A stretch of DNA of 64,000 nt from Flavobacterium micromati (GTDB lineage: Bacteria > Bacteroidota > Bacteroidia > Flavobacteriales > Flavobacteriaceae): positions 1 through 64,000 of the forward strand of contig NZ_FQWF01000001.1 in assembly GCF_900129585.1 (NCBI RefSeq). Direction: 5' to 3'. The translations under genes were made by a program, and so were the position numbers. Shown here in pieces: positions 8,832-17,562 of this stretch (position 1 is the stretch's first letter; each line of letters begins with the position of its first letter). The notes below the pieces were generated by a model. The model was not told the origin of the DNA. It worked only from the letters and a program-made list of their open reading frames with translations, and ran no database searches.

Positions 8832-9650
8832 TTATTGCTTCAAACTTCCTCTGAATCTTCTGTAAGAATTTACAATTGAAACAGCAGCTTCATCAATTGA
8901 ATAAGTTAAATCATCAATTTTAGAAGTAAAGAAATTATAAGAGATAATTGCAACAGCTGAAGTACCAATACCTGTAGCAGTATTAATAAGCGCTTCAGAA
9001 ATACCAGCCGCAAGCGCAGCTTGATCAGGAGTTCCAGCAGCAGCTAGAGCACCAAAAGCTTTAATCATACCAGCAACCGTACCTAATAATCCAACAAGTG
9101 TACCTAAAGAAACTAATGACGAAATGATGGTCATGTTCTTTTGCAACATTGGCATTTCAAGAGAAGTAGCTTCTTCTATTTCTTTGTGAATAGTCTCAGC
9201 TGCTTCTTCACTATTGAAACCTTCTTTCTTAACTGCTTGATATTTTACTAATGCTGATTTAATCGCATTTGCAACAGAACCCTCTTGTTTGTCACATAAA
9301 ATAATAGCGTCGTCAATCTCGCCAGTTTTGATACTCAACTGAATTTTTGTCATAAAAGCATCTAATTTAGTTTTGCCAGCTGCTTTAGATATTACAACAA
9401 ATCTTTCAATAGAAAAAACAAGAACCATCAATAACATTCCTAGTAATATTGGAACAACAATTCCTCCATGGTAAACTTGTCCTAAAGTATTCAATGGAAC
9501 TCCTGTTTCAGGATTTCCTCCTTCAAAATTCGAAGGATTTCCCATGATGAATTTCCAAATCAAAACTCCAACACCAATACATGCAGCAATAATCAGTCCT
9601 GAAACCATTCCTCCTCCGTTAGCCGTTTTTTCTTTTTTAACGTTTGCCAT
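8832..9650 (-). CDS. exbB: ExbB/TolQ/MotA-family proton channel
   Basis: A 272-residue inner-membrane protein and first gene of the TonB energising operon. It has an N-terminal helix (about 15-35), a second helix (VVPILLGMLLMVLVFSIERF), a cytoplasmic loop, and the TolQ/ExbB signature helices SLVSLGTLVGLLGTVAGMI and ALINTATGIGTSAVAIIS. It forms the pentameric channel that uses the proton motive force together with ExbD. The preceding TAAATTTG box fits a Bacteroidota promoter. Confidence 0.93.
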   Translation of the reverse strand: MANVKKEKTANGGGMVSGLIIAACIGVGVLIWKFIMGNPSNFEGGNPETGVPLNTLGQVYHGGIVVPILLGMLLMVLVFSIERFVVISKAAGKTKLDAFMTKIQLSIKTGEIDDAIILCDKQEGSVANAIKSALVKYQAVKKEGFNSEEAAETIHKEIEEATSLEMPMLQKNMTIISSLVSLGTLVGLLGTVAGMIKAFGALAAAGTPDQAALAAGISEALINTATGIGTSAVAIISYNFFTSKIDDLTYSIDEAAVSIVNSYRRFRGSLKQ

Positions 9651-9709
9651 TTTTTTTAATTTTAATAGTTTTAAATAAATTATCTTAGTTATAATAACTT
9701 GTAGTGGAG

Positions 9710-9717
9710 CAAATTTA
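9710..9717 (-). promoter_or_regulatory. Candidate -7 box of the exbB operon
   Basis: On the minus strand the sequence reads TAAATTTG, matching the Bacteroidota -7 consensus TAnnTTTG, 60 nt before the exbB start. No clear TTTG -33 element is visible upstream. Confidence 0.45.
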
Positions 9718-10017
9718 TATTTTTAGTTTAAATAAAAAAACTTTTTTTTATATAATTACATTTAAATAAATTTTATAATCATTTTTATCGCATTTTTCGT
9801 TGCATTTTTGTTGAAATCTGCAGATATATTAGTTAGAATAGATGTAATAAAGTAACATTTTATGAATATTTAGAACAATTTTTTAAAATCAAAATTCTTT
9901 AAACGACCACGTAAATTTACTACATTAACAAGATAAAAGCAAGAAAAATGAATTTTATACTAAAATTGCTGATTTTGTAAAAAGCTAATAACCTGCCTCA
10001 CGTTGAAAATCTATTAA
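9718..10017. other. AT-rich gene-free stretch
   Basis: About 300 bp of AT-rich sequence between the exbB promoter and the DUF853 remnant. No coding, RNA or repeat signal could be supported in it. Confidence 0.5.
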
Positions 10018-10347
10018 ATTACAAACAAATTACAGTCTTTCAACAACCACATACTCGAGGGTTACAGTTTTAAAGGAGAAAGTATTATTCTAGGCGGAGC
10101 GTTCTTGGAAGGAGAACCAATTGCATCGGCTTTGGTGCGAGTTCCTCTAAAAACTATGAATCGCCATGGATTAATTGCAGGAGCAACCGGAACTGGAAAA
10201 ACAAAGACCATTCAAGTATTTTATTAACAGTTGTCCTTTTTTGGAAGTCCTTTTTTAGCGATGGATATTAAAGGCAATTTTAGTGGAATTGCTAAAGAAG
10301 GTCAAAACTATTGCATAAAAAAAATGAATCAACTAATAATCAGGTAA
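10018..10347 (+). pseudogene. Remnant of a DUF853/HerA-like ATPase gene
   Basis: An open frame with no usable start encodes the N-terminal part of the DUF853 (HerA-like helicase) family: HILEGYSFKGESIILGGAF, VPLKTMNRHGLIAGATGTGKT (Walker A GATGTGKT) and FLAMDIKGNFSGIAKEG. A TAA stop at 10225-10227 interrupts it at the place where homologues read ...SEQL or similar. The same frame then continues to a second stop at 10345. The remaining roughly 400 residues of the family are absent. The gene is therefore a decayed fragment. Confidence 0.85.
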
Positions 10348-10507
10348 AAACCTCTGATTGTTGCTTCAAGTTAATTCATACAAATTCGAACAAACAACTG
10401 TTCAAAATTACAATTTTTTTAAAGCTTTACATTACTATTTCACTATCGATAAACCCTTATTTTCTATAGGAAACGTTAATAAAGAAGACTAACTTCTTAG
10501 CTATTTG

Positions 10508-10515
10508 TACCTTTG
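10508..10515 (+). promoter_or_regulatory. Candidate -7 box of ndh
   Basis: TACCTTTG matches TAnnTTTG exactly, 21 nt before the chosen ATG. It overlaps the alternative upstream TTG start at 10513, which argues that translation begins at the downstream ATG. Confidence 0.6.
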
Positions 10516-10536
10516 CGGTTCGAAAAGAAAGTAGAT

Positions 10537-11799
10537 ATGGAAATTCAAAAAAAAATTATAATTATTGGTGCGGGCTTTGCTGGTTTACGATTAGCGCAGG
10601 ATCTAGAAAATACAGATTTTGACGTTTTATTAATCGACAAAAATAATTACCATCAATTTCAACCTTTAATGTATCAAGTTGCTACTGCAAGACTCGAACC
10701 TTCCAGTATTTCATTTCCTCTACGAAAAGTATTTCAGCACTCTAAAAACGTTCGAATTAGGATTGCTGACGTGCTTAGTGTGGATACTTCTAATAAAGTT
10801 TTAAAAACTTCAATAGCCGATTTTGATTATGATCATCTTGTAATAGCATTTGGATGCACAACCAATTATTTTGGAAATGCAGAAATAGAAAAATTTGCCT
10901 ATCCTATGAAGTCTGTTCCAGAAGCCATTCAGCTTCGAAATGAAATTTTGCAAACTTTTGAGGATGCTTTAATTGCTACTCCCGAAGAATTTCAGGCCTT
11001 AATGAATTTTGTAGTCGTTGGAGGCGGACCAACAGGAGTGGAACTCGCAGGAGCTTTAGCAGAAATGAAAAAAAATATTCTCCCAAAAGATTACCCTGAT
11101 AAAGATTTTTCCAAATTAACAATATATTTACTAGAGGGTTCTCCCAATGTTTTGAATCCCATGAGCGTTGATTCTCAAAAAATGGCGCGAAAGTATTTAG
11201 AAGAATTAGGCGTAATTGTAAAAACAAGTACGATTGTTAATCATTATGATGGCAAAAATGTTAGTCTGCTGAATGGGGAAATTATAAAATCTACTAATGT
11301 CATTTGGGCAGCAGGAATTATTGGCAACACACTCGAGGGAATTCCTTTAGAAAGCGTAACAAGAGGAAGTAGATTTATAGTTAATAGATTTAATAAGATT
11401 GAAAATCTAGAAAACGTTTATGCACTCGGCGATATTGCATTTATGACTACACCTAAATATCCTAACGGTCATCCTCAAGTGGCAAGTGTAGCAATTGAAC
11501 AAGCAAAAATACTGGCCAAAAATTTCAAGCTCGGTAAAAAAAATAGAGCATTAATCGAATATGAATACCATGACAAAGGTGCCATGGCAACGGTAGGTAA
11601 GCGAAAAGCAGTTGTTGACTTACCCAAATTTAGTTTTCAAGGGCGATTGGCTTGGTTTACATGGATGTTTGTTCATTTAATGTTAATACTAAGTGTTAAG
11701 AATAAACTCTCCATTTTTGTAACTTGGATGTTTAGCTATTTTAGTAATGACAGTACTTTACGCGTAATGTTAAAACCATCTTCGAAAATTGAAAAATAA
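10537..11799 (+). CDS. ndh: Type II NADH dehydrogenase (NAD(P)/FAD oxidoreductase)
   Basis: A flavoprotein of about 420 residues that oxidises NADH and passes electrons to quinone without pumping protons. The first Rossmann motif, IIIGAGFAGLRLAQDLE, binds FAD; the second, VVVGGGPTGVELAGALAEM, binds NADH. IYLLEGSPNVL and YALGDIAFM (the FAD-binding GD motif) follow. A C-terminal amphipathic/hydrophobic part (LAWFTWMFVHLMLIL) fits membrane association. The ATG at 10537 was chosen over a TTG at 10513 because the latter lies inside a promoter-like TACCTTTG. Confidence 0.9.
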   Translation: MEIQKKIIIIGAGFAGLRLAQDLENTDFDVLLIDKNNYHQFQPLMYQVATARLEPSSISFPLRKVFQHSKNVRIRIADVLSVDTSNKVLKTSIADFDYDHLVIAFGCTTNYFGNAEIEKFAYPMKSVPEAIQLRNEILQTFEDALIATPEEFQALMNFVVVGGGPTGVELAGALAEMKKNILPKDYPDKDFSKLTIYLLEGSPNVLNPMSVDSQKMARKYLEELGVIVKTSTIVNHYDGKNVSLLNGEIIKSTNVIWAAGIIGNTLEGIPLESVTRGSRFIVNRFNKIENLENVYALGDIAFMTTPKYPNGHPQVASVAIEQAKILAKNFKLGKKNRALIEYEYHDKGAMATVGKRKAVVDLPKFSFQGRLAWFTWMFVHLMLILSVKNKLSIFVTWMFSYFSNDSTLRVMLKPSSKIEK

Positions 11800-11923
11800 C
11801 AAATTTATCCCATCAATTTTACTTCACTTTTAAATTTAAATTTACTGTAGCGTTTGTTTCTCGCTATTTATTTAGAAAAAAATAATCATTAATTAATTTT
11901 TGTTAAAATGCTACTATTTTAAA

Positions 11924-12283
11924 ATGAAAAAATACTTTATCCAAACCAGTCCGTTCATTGTTCCTACAACCGATGGAAAATTAATTGAAGAGCACCACGG
12001 TTTAGCAACAACTCAAAATAAAGACATTTCTATTGCGCACATGATTGCTCCAGTAGCATGGAGTGAACCTTTTCAAACACCCGAATTTGACGAATATACC
12101 TATATTATTTCTGGAAAGAAACAATTTATTATTGAAGACGAAAAGATAATTTTAGAAGCTGGTCAATCTATAAAAATCGAATCCAATACTAGAGTGCAAT
12201 ATTCAAATCCCTTTGATAAACCTTGTGAATATATTGCTATTTGTACTCCTGCTTTCGATTTTAAGAAAGTGCATAGAGAATAG
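11924..12283 (+). CDS. Cupin-domain protein
   Basis: A 119-residue single-domain cupin. EPFQTPEFDEYTYIISGKKQ resembles cupin motif 1, with the metal-ligand positions partly replaced. Motif 2-like sequence follows in LEAGQSIKIESNTRVQYSNP. Function is unknown; small cupins of this kind bind a metal or small ligand. An upstream TTG at 11900 would add eight unlikely residues, so the ATG at 11924 is preferred. The gene converges with the truncated gene at 12288. Confidence 0.75.
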   Translation: MKKYFIQTSPFIVPTTDGKLIEEHHGLATTQNKDISIAHMIAPVAWSEPFQTPEFDEYTYIISGKKQFIIEDEKIILEAGQSIKIESNTRVQYSNPFDKPCEYIAICTPAFDFKKVHRE

Positions 12284-12287
12284 TAAA

Positions 12288-12716
12288 TTAATCCTTTTTC
12301 ATGTCTTTTAACAATCCTATTGCAAAATAACCAATAATTGCAACTGCGAATAGTATACAAATCCACATAAATGCTTTTGATTGCCAAAACGGTTTTTCAG
12401 AAGCATTTTTCTCTTTAATTTTAACTTTTTGTAGATCTGTAATCGTAGCTTGTAGATAATCCATTTTAGATTCTTTGATAAAACCTTCTAAATCATATTG
12501 TGGTTTTGAGAGCGTAGAATCAATTATAACCAGATATTTTTCGTTGGCCTTTAAATCAGATATTACAAACAATGAATTTTGAAGAACTTCAATTTTGGAA
12601 AACGCTAGGGGTTGATTGTCATGGTTTTCAATTTCTACAGTAAAATCTTTTTCGAAAAATCCGTCAATTAGAAATGAGGTCGATGAATTAGATTTAAATA
12701 TAAAATCTGAAATATT
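12288..12716 (-). pseudogene. C-terminal remnant of a membrane-anchored protein
   Basis: An open frame of 142 codons begins directly after a stop at 12717-12719 with no ATG start, so the N-terminal part appears lost. The first half (DFIFKSNSSTSFLIDGFFEKDFTVEI) looks like a beta-rich extracytoplasmic domain. The second half ends in one membrane helix (AFMWICILFAVAIIGYFAIG) and a short basic tail. The arrangement resembles the end of DUF3999-type proteins, but this assignment is tentative. A TTG at 12570 could start a 94-residue product. Confidence 0.55.
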
Positions 12717-12967
12717 TTATCTAAAATTTTTTGTCTATTTTATAATCTTTTTGAGTTCTATTACAAAATAGAAAAGCTTTCCTTGACAATAAGTAAGATC
12801 AAAATAATTTCACTTTTTTTAAGCAGATAAGAAAATTCGGCCCAACACATTTTTGTATAACTATTTCCCTCCTAGTCTTACAATTCATCAGAGAAAAAAA
12901 TTATAGTCTGAGTTATAGAATAAAGTGATAATTAGTATCTGCAATTCCCGTTGATGTTAAAGTTTCT

Positions 12968-14308
12968 TTAAATTAAAAGTTCCAAAATTTTATCCTCAAC
13001 GTCTTTTGAATCCCAAATCACTGCAATATTGTCCATTTCTAAAACCTTTTGCATAATTTCATTTTGGTACTCACCAATAGCCAAGGCTTCAGCGTAAGGC
13101 TGTAAACTAAAAGTTACTCGACTATATAAAGGCATCCATTTATCCGGATGTTTGTCTGAAAACCATTTTTCGATTTTCTTTTGTAACAAGAAATTTTCAT
13201 CGGCTGTTTTAGCGCTCATTTCATTAAAATTTCGTTCCGCTAACTCAGCGATAGCATCGGCATTGGGTTTGCGTGATTTTTGATATTCAGAAAAAATAGT
13301 GTGCCAATCATCTCCATACTGAGAAATTAGTTCACTTAAAATCGTAATATCTTCAAAGCCAGCATTCATGCCTTGTCCGTAAAATGGCACTACTGCATGG
13401 GCAGCGTCGCCTATTAAAGCGACTTTGTCCTCATAAGTCCACGGATAACATTTCATTTTAACTAAATAACTCGTTGGATTCTTGAAAAAATCTTCTACTA
13501 AATCAGGGATGACAGCAGCGGTATCAGGAAAATAAGTAGCAAAGAAATCAACTAAAGATTTTTCATCTTGTAATTGCTCAAATGAGTTTTCTCCTTTAAA
13601 CGGCATAAATAAAGTACAGGTAAAACTTCCATCAAGATTAGACAATCCCATTAGCATAAATTCGCCACGAGGCCAAATGTGTAATGAGTTTTTATCAATT
13701 TTATGACTTCCATCAGGATTAGCTGGAATATGTAATTCTTTGTAACCAATTTTCATGAATTCCTGCGAATAATCAAACATAGATTGACGTTGCATTTTGT
13801 GCCGAATTCTCGAGAAAGCTCCATCAGCTCCAAATACTTTATCAAATTTTATTTCAGTCCATTCGCCACGTTCGGTTTCTCCCGTATGTAAAGTTGCATT
13901 TGACAGAGTGACATCCCATATTTTTTGGTTAAAAAAGAATTCAACACCTGATTTTTCGGCCAGGTCAATCATTTTTCGGTTTAAAATCCCTCTCGAAAGT
14001 GAAAAAATAGCTTCCCCTTCCTTTCCATAATTTTGCGTTATATAACTACCATCTTGCAAGTGAATTCCTCTTTTATCAACTGGTATTCCGATACTGCGAA
14101 TTTCGTCATCAAGACCAATGTCTTCGAGTGTTTTCCAGCCACGATTTGACATTACCAAGTTGATTGAACGACCAGAAAATTCAACATTACGAATGTCAGG
14201 ACTTCTATCATAAACATGAACTGTGTGACCTAATTTTTTTAGATAGATTGCTAATAAAGTTCCAACTAATCCAGAACCGACAACCGCAATTTTTTGAGGA
14301 GTTTGCAT
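12968..14308 (-). CDS. kmo: Kynurenine 3-monooxygenase
   Basis: An FAD-dependent aromatic hydroxylase that converts L-kynurenine to 3-hydroxykynurenine with NADPH. Length 446 residues, as usual. It shows the FAD-binding GSGLVGTLLAIYLKKLGH (about 11-28), the DG motif FGADGAFSRIRH and the second FAD motif ALIGDAAHAVVPFYGQGMNA. SGRSINLVMSNRGW is characteristic of KMO. kynU is encoded 5.4 kb away on the same strand, supporting a kynurenine pathway. The hydrophobic C-terminal anchor of eukaryotic KMO is absent, as expected in bacteria. Confidence 0.95.
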   Translation of the reverse strand: MQTPQKIAVVGSGLVGTLLAIYLKKLGHTVHVYDRSPDIRNVEFSGRSINLVMSNRGWKTLEDIGLDDEIRSIGIPVDKRGIHLQDGSYITQNYGKEGEAIFSLSRGILNRKMIDLAEKSGVEFFFNQKIWDVTLSNATLHTGETERGEWTEIKFDKVFGADGAFSRIRHKMQRQSMFDYSQEFMKIGYKELHIPANPDGSHKIDKNSLHIWPRGEFMLMGLSNLDGSFTCTLFMPFKGENSFEQLQDEKSLVDFFATYFPDTAAVIPDLVEDFFKNPTSYLVKMKCYPWTYEDKVALIGDAAHAVVPFYGQGMNAGFEDITILSELISQYGDDWHTIFSEYQKSRKPNADAIAELAERNFNEMSAKTADENFLLQKKIEKWFSDKHPDKWMPLYSRVTFSLQPYAEALAIGEYQNEIMQKVLEMDNIAVIWDSKDVEDKILELLI

Positions 14309-14367
14309 TATATTTTTTTCAAAAGTTAAGCAAAACTACCACTTTATTATTTCGGAAACTTTAAAAG

Positions 14368-16761
14368 TCATTTCTTTTTAACGGGCTTGAACACTAATTT
14401 TGTTGAAGTTCTAACAATCTCCGCTTTATTGAGCAACATTCTTCTAAATTTACCTGCATTGTACAACTCAGCTTGATCGCTGTAATGAGCACTCAGTGGA
14501 TTTCCTGATTGTCCAGTAGGTAAAATACTCCAGCTATTTTCAACATCCGAAAAATCAACGATCCGTCTGGTTGATGGGCCACCTTTTACTTCGTAGGTTC
14601 CGTCTCCCGTAAAATCAAAAAATAGATTATTGATTACTTCAGTAGCTCCAGAAACTTCAAAAGGACCAACATTAAAAATCCCTTTTAAAGCCGCCACTTT
14701 ACCCAGCGGATGTTGGTGCTCAACAGTATGTACATTGTTCCATGTCCATTTTTCAACATCTGTTCCTAATTGTTCTTCTAACGCTACAATAGATTCTTTG
14801 AATGATTTTGAAACTATTTGAGTTCTATTTTCTTTTACATCTTTTGTATTTGTATTATCCCACCACAATGAATTTTCATTTTTGACTTGTCTGGCAACTA
14901 TTTGTTTGATAATGTGTGTGCTAAGAAACATTTTAAAGTTTTCAGCACCAAGCTCATCTTCGAAAGTGTTTTTTAAATAGTTAAAAATCCATTTGTTATA
15001 AATTGTAGGAGCAACATCGTTAAGATTATTGGAGCCTTTCCATCTTTTGAGAATTTCTACTGCTTGCTGTTCATTTTGAGAAAGCAATTTTTCATCAAGA
15101 TTCGAAAGTAAGTTTTTTACAACTTCTGGTGAAACAGAAGATGTGTTGTCAAAAAGCATATTACCAACAGAGGCCATATCCCAGTTTGACTTACGATCTA
15201 ATAATTTAGTAATTCTTTTGGCACGATCTTCTGGGAGATAATAACCTGGATATAAAAATCCGTCAATTCGCTCTGGTTGATTGTTTGCGGAATAAACGTA
15301 GTTCCACTTTGGATTTTCAGCCGAAGGATTTTTGGAGAAATCCAAATATTCAGCAATATCATCTTTTCCTGTTGCACCATTTAAAATGAAATTTGGATTT
15401 ACACCCTGATTGTGCTTGTATAATTTGCCAGTTGCCCACCAAGCCACATTTCCCTCAGCATCGCCGTACATTACATTTAATCCTGGAGCAGCAATAAGAG
15501 CTACTCCTTTCTGAAAATCTTGCTTACTTTTAGCGTGCGAAAGCATATAAACGGCATCTAAAATTTGGATGGGCTGTTGTGTGTAAATCCACGACATTGA
15601 AACGGGTTTATCTTTTTGCAGACCATCTACTAAATCATTTACAACTGGACCATGACGTGTTATTTTTAGATTTAAAAAAACATCAGCGCTATCTTTTACT
15701 TTTATCGTTTTTTTTAGTGTTTGATACGCACTGAAACCACTGGCTGTTTTATAACTATTATTATCTTTTGGGTTAATTTCTTCTTGATAAAAATCAATGT
15801 CATCGTTCTCAAACATTGTTAAACCGTATGCATATTCTCTATTATGTCCCAATAAAGGATACGGAGTACCCGCTAAATAAGACCCATATAATTCAAAATC
15901 AGGTGTAACTAAATGTGCTTCGTACCAAGTGCCTGGCTGTGAAAAGCCAATATGAGGATCATTAGCAAAAATAACTTTTCCTTTTTTCGTTTTCTTAGGA
16001 GCAAGTACCCAGCTATTACTTCCTATAAATGGGGAAATTGGTGACTCATCTAAGATTGCTACAATCGATTTTGAAATTGCAGCATATTGTTGTGATTTGT
16101 CCTTAGCATTTTTAATTCTTGTCGTATTATAGGAACTATCTAAACCAAATTCCTTTAGATATTCCATTCCATATTTATTACGAATATCCGTCATTAACGG
16201 ATCTGACTTTTGAGCCATCGCAAAACTAAAGGACATATACCCAAAAATATTGTAAATGTCTTTAATTGTAAATTTTTCTTTTTTGATTCCAAGTAAACTA
16301 AACTCAACAGGCGTTGTTCCCTCTATGAGATATTGATTAATTCCGTCTAGGTATGACATTGTTAACTGGTAACTCTGACTGTTTTTATCTAATTTTGCAA
16401 TTGCTTTTGCAGAAGCTTCCTCGATTCCAATCCCGGCAAAAAATTTATCATTCTTCAACGCAGCAGACCCAAATATTTCAGACAGCCTTCCTGGCGCTAT
16501 GCGTCTCATCAATTCCATTTGCCACAATCGATCTTGCGCATGAACATAACCTAGAGCGACCATTGCGTCCTTAGATGATGATGCATAAATATGCGGAACA
16601 CCAAAATCATCAAAATATACTGTTGTTTCCTTTTGAATGTTTGCAAGTTGTTGTTCGCCTTTGTATTTTGGTTTTGAATAAATTCCGTAAATAAATGCTG
16701 CAGTGATTATGAGTGCCATTATCAAAAATAATGTAAATGCGATTTTTTTGAGTATCTTCAT
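14368..16761 (-). CDS. Penicillin acylase family (Ntn) hydrolase
   Basis: A protein of about 797 residues with an N-terminal membrane/signal segment (MKILKKIAFTLFLIMALIIT). The alpha part has TVYFDDFGVPHIYA and ALGYVHAQDRLWQMELMRR. Autocleavage would occur at G-SNSWVLAP, where serine becomes the N-terminal nucleophile of the beta chain. The following FANDPHIG and the NNVHTVEHQHPLGK segment are typical of the family. It hydrolyses amide bonds of penicillins, acyl-homoserine lactones or related amides; the substrate is not determinable. An ATG at 16761 is preferred over the TTG at 16782. The gene lies 59 bp upstream of kmo and may be co-transcribed with it. Confidence 0.9.
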   Translation of the reverse strand: MKILKKIAFTLFLIMALIITAAFIYGIYSKPKYKGEQQLANIQKETTVYFDDFGVPHIYASSSKDAMVALGYVHAQDRLWQMELMRRIAPGRLSEIFGSAALKNDKFFAGIGIEEASAKAIAKLDKNSQSYQLTMSYLDGINQYLIEGTTPVEFSLLGIKKEKFTIKDIYNIFGYMSFSFAMAQKSDPLMTDIRNKYGMEYLKEFGLDSSYNTTRIKNAKDKSQQYAAISKSIVAILDESPISPFIGSNSWVLAPKKTKKGKVIFANDPHIGFSQPGTWYEAHLVTPDFELYGSYLAGTPYPLLGHNREYAYGLTMFENDDIDFYQEEINPKDNNSYKTASGFSAYQTLKKTIKVKDSADVFLNLKITRHGPVVNDLVDGLQKDKPVSMSWIYTQQPIQILDAVYMLSHAKSKQDFQKGVALIAAPGLNVMYGDAEGNVAWWATGKLYKHNQGVNPNFILNGATGKDDIAEYLDFSKNPSAENPKWNYVYSANNQPERIDGFLYPGYYLPEDRAKRITKLLDRKSNWDMASVGNMLFDNTSSVSPEVVKNLLSNLDEKLLSQNEQQAVEILKRWKGSNNLNDVAPTIYNKWIFNYLKNTFEDELGAENFKMFLSTHIIKQIVARQVKNENSLWWDNTNTKDVKENRTQIVSKSFKESIVALEEQLGTDVEKWTWNNVHTVEHQHPLGKVAALKGIFNVGPFEVSGATEVINNLFFDFTGDGTYEVKGGPSTRRIVDFSDVENSWSILPTGQSGNPLSAHYSDQAELYNAGKFRRMLLNKAEIVRTSTKLVFKPVKKK

Positions 16762-16892
16762 TTTGTAAAAATTGAAAAACAAATATATATGATTTTAAGT
16801 TCCTGAATAGAAAACAGGAACTACTAAACGACTAAGGTTTCAAAATTATTTAATTTTTGTTTAATTTATTTTATACTTGGTTAAACAAAAAG

Positions 16893-16900
16893 TATCTTTG
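16893..16900 (+). promoter_or_regulatory. Candidate -7 box of the flavin reductase gene
   Basis: TATCTTTG matches TAnnTTTG, 18 nt before the chosen ATG. The alternative TTG start at 16877 would lie upstream of it, which argues for the ATG at 16919. Confidence 0.55.
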
Positions 16901-16918
16901 TTTGAAATTTACAAGAAT

Positions 16919-17560
16919 ATGAAACACATTTCAAGAGATGATATTTCTCAAATGGAGAAAATTGAAAGACTAAATTTAATCAACTCCTGCACTGGTTATA
17001 AATCGGCTAGTTTAATTGGAACAAAATCCTTAGACGGAAAGTCAAATGTTGCTATTTTTAGCAGTGTAACGCATTTAGGAAGTAATCCAGCTATGATTGG
17101 ATTTATTATGCGTCCTACAACGGTTCCCCGTGGTACTTACAAAAACATTAAGGAAACTGGATATTTTACAGTAAATCATATCACAGTTGATATGATTGAG
17201 GACGCACATCACACCTCCGCTAACTATGATCTAGATATTTCTGAATTTGACAAAACAAATTTGGAGGAAGAATATAAAAATAACATTGCAACTCCGTTTG
17301 TAAAAGGGAGCCCAGTGCAATTATATTGTAAATATTTAAACGAATATTACATCAAAGAGAATGATACCATTCATGTAATCGCTTCAATCGAAAATTTATT
17401 TTTTGAAGAACAATTGGAACACAAAGATGGTTGGTTGCAGTTAGACAAGGGAAATGTTATTGCTATAAATGGTCTTGATGGGTATTGCTTACCCAAATTA
17501 ATTGATCGGTATCAATATGCTCGAAAAGAAATTCCGTCAACTTCATTTTTCAAAAAATAA
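16919..17560 (+). CDS. Flavin reductase-like FMN-binding protein
   Basis: A protein of about 213 residues of the flavin reductase-like (split-barrel FMN) family. SLIGTKSLDGKSNVAIFSSVTHLG and PAMIGFIMRPTTVPRGTYKNI are the characteristic strands that hold FMN, followed by GYFTVNHI and AHHTSANYD. It is followed after 2 nt by the photolyase gene, so the two form an operon. Supply of reduced flavin to the FAD of the photolyase is a plausible but unproven link. Confidence 0.85.
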   Translation: MKHISRDDISQMEKIERLNLINSCTGYKSASLIGTKSLDGKSNVAIFSSVTHLGSNPAMIGFIMRPTTVPRGTYKNIKETGYFTVNHITVDMIEDAHHTSANYDLDISEFDKTNLEEEYKNNIATPFVKGSPVQLYCKYLNEYYIKENDTIHVIASIENLFFEEQLEHKDGWLQLDKGNVIAINGLDGYCLPKLIDRYQYARKEIPSTSFFKK

Positions 17561-17562
17561 GA

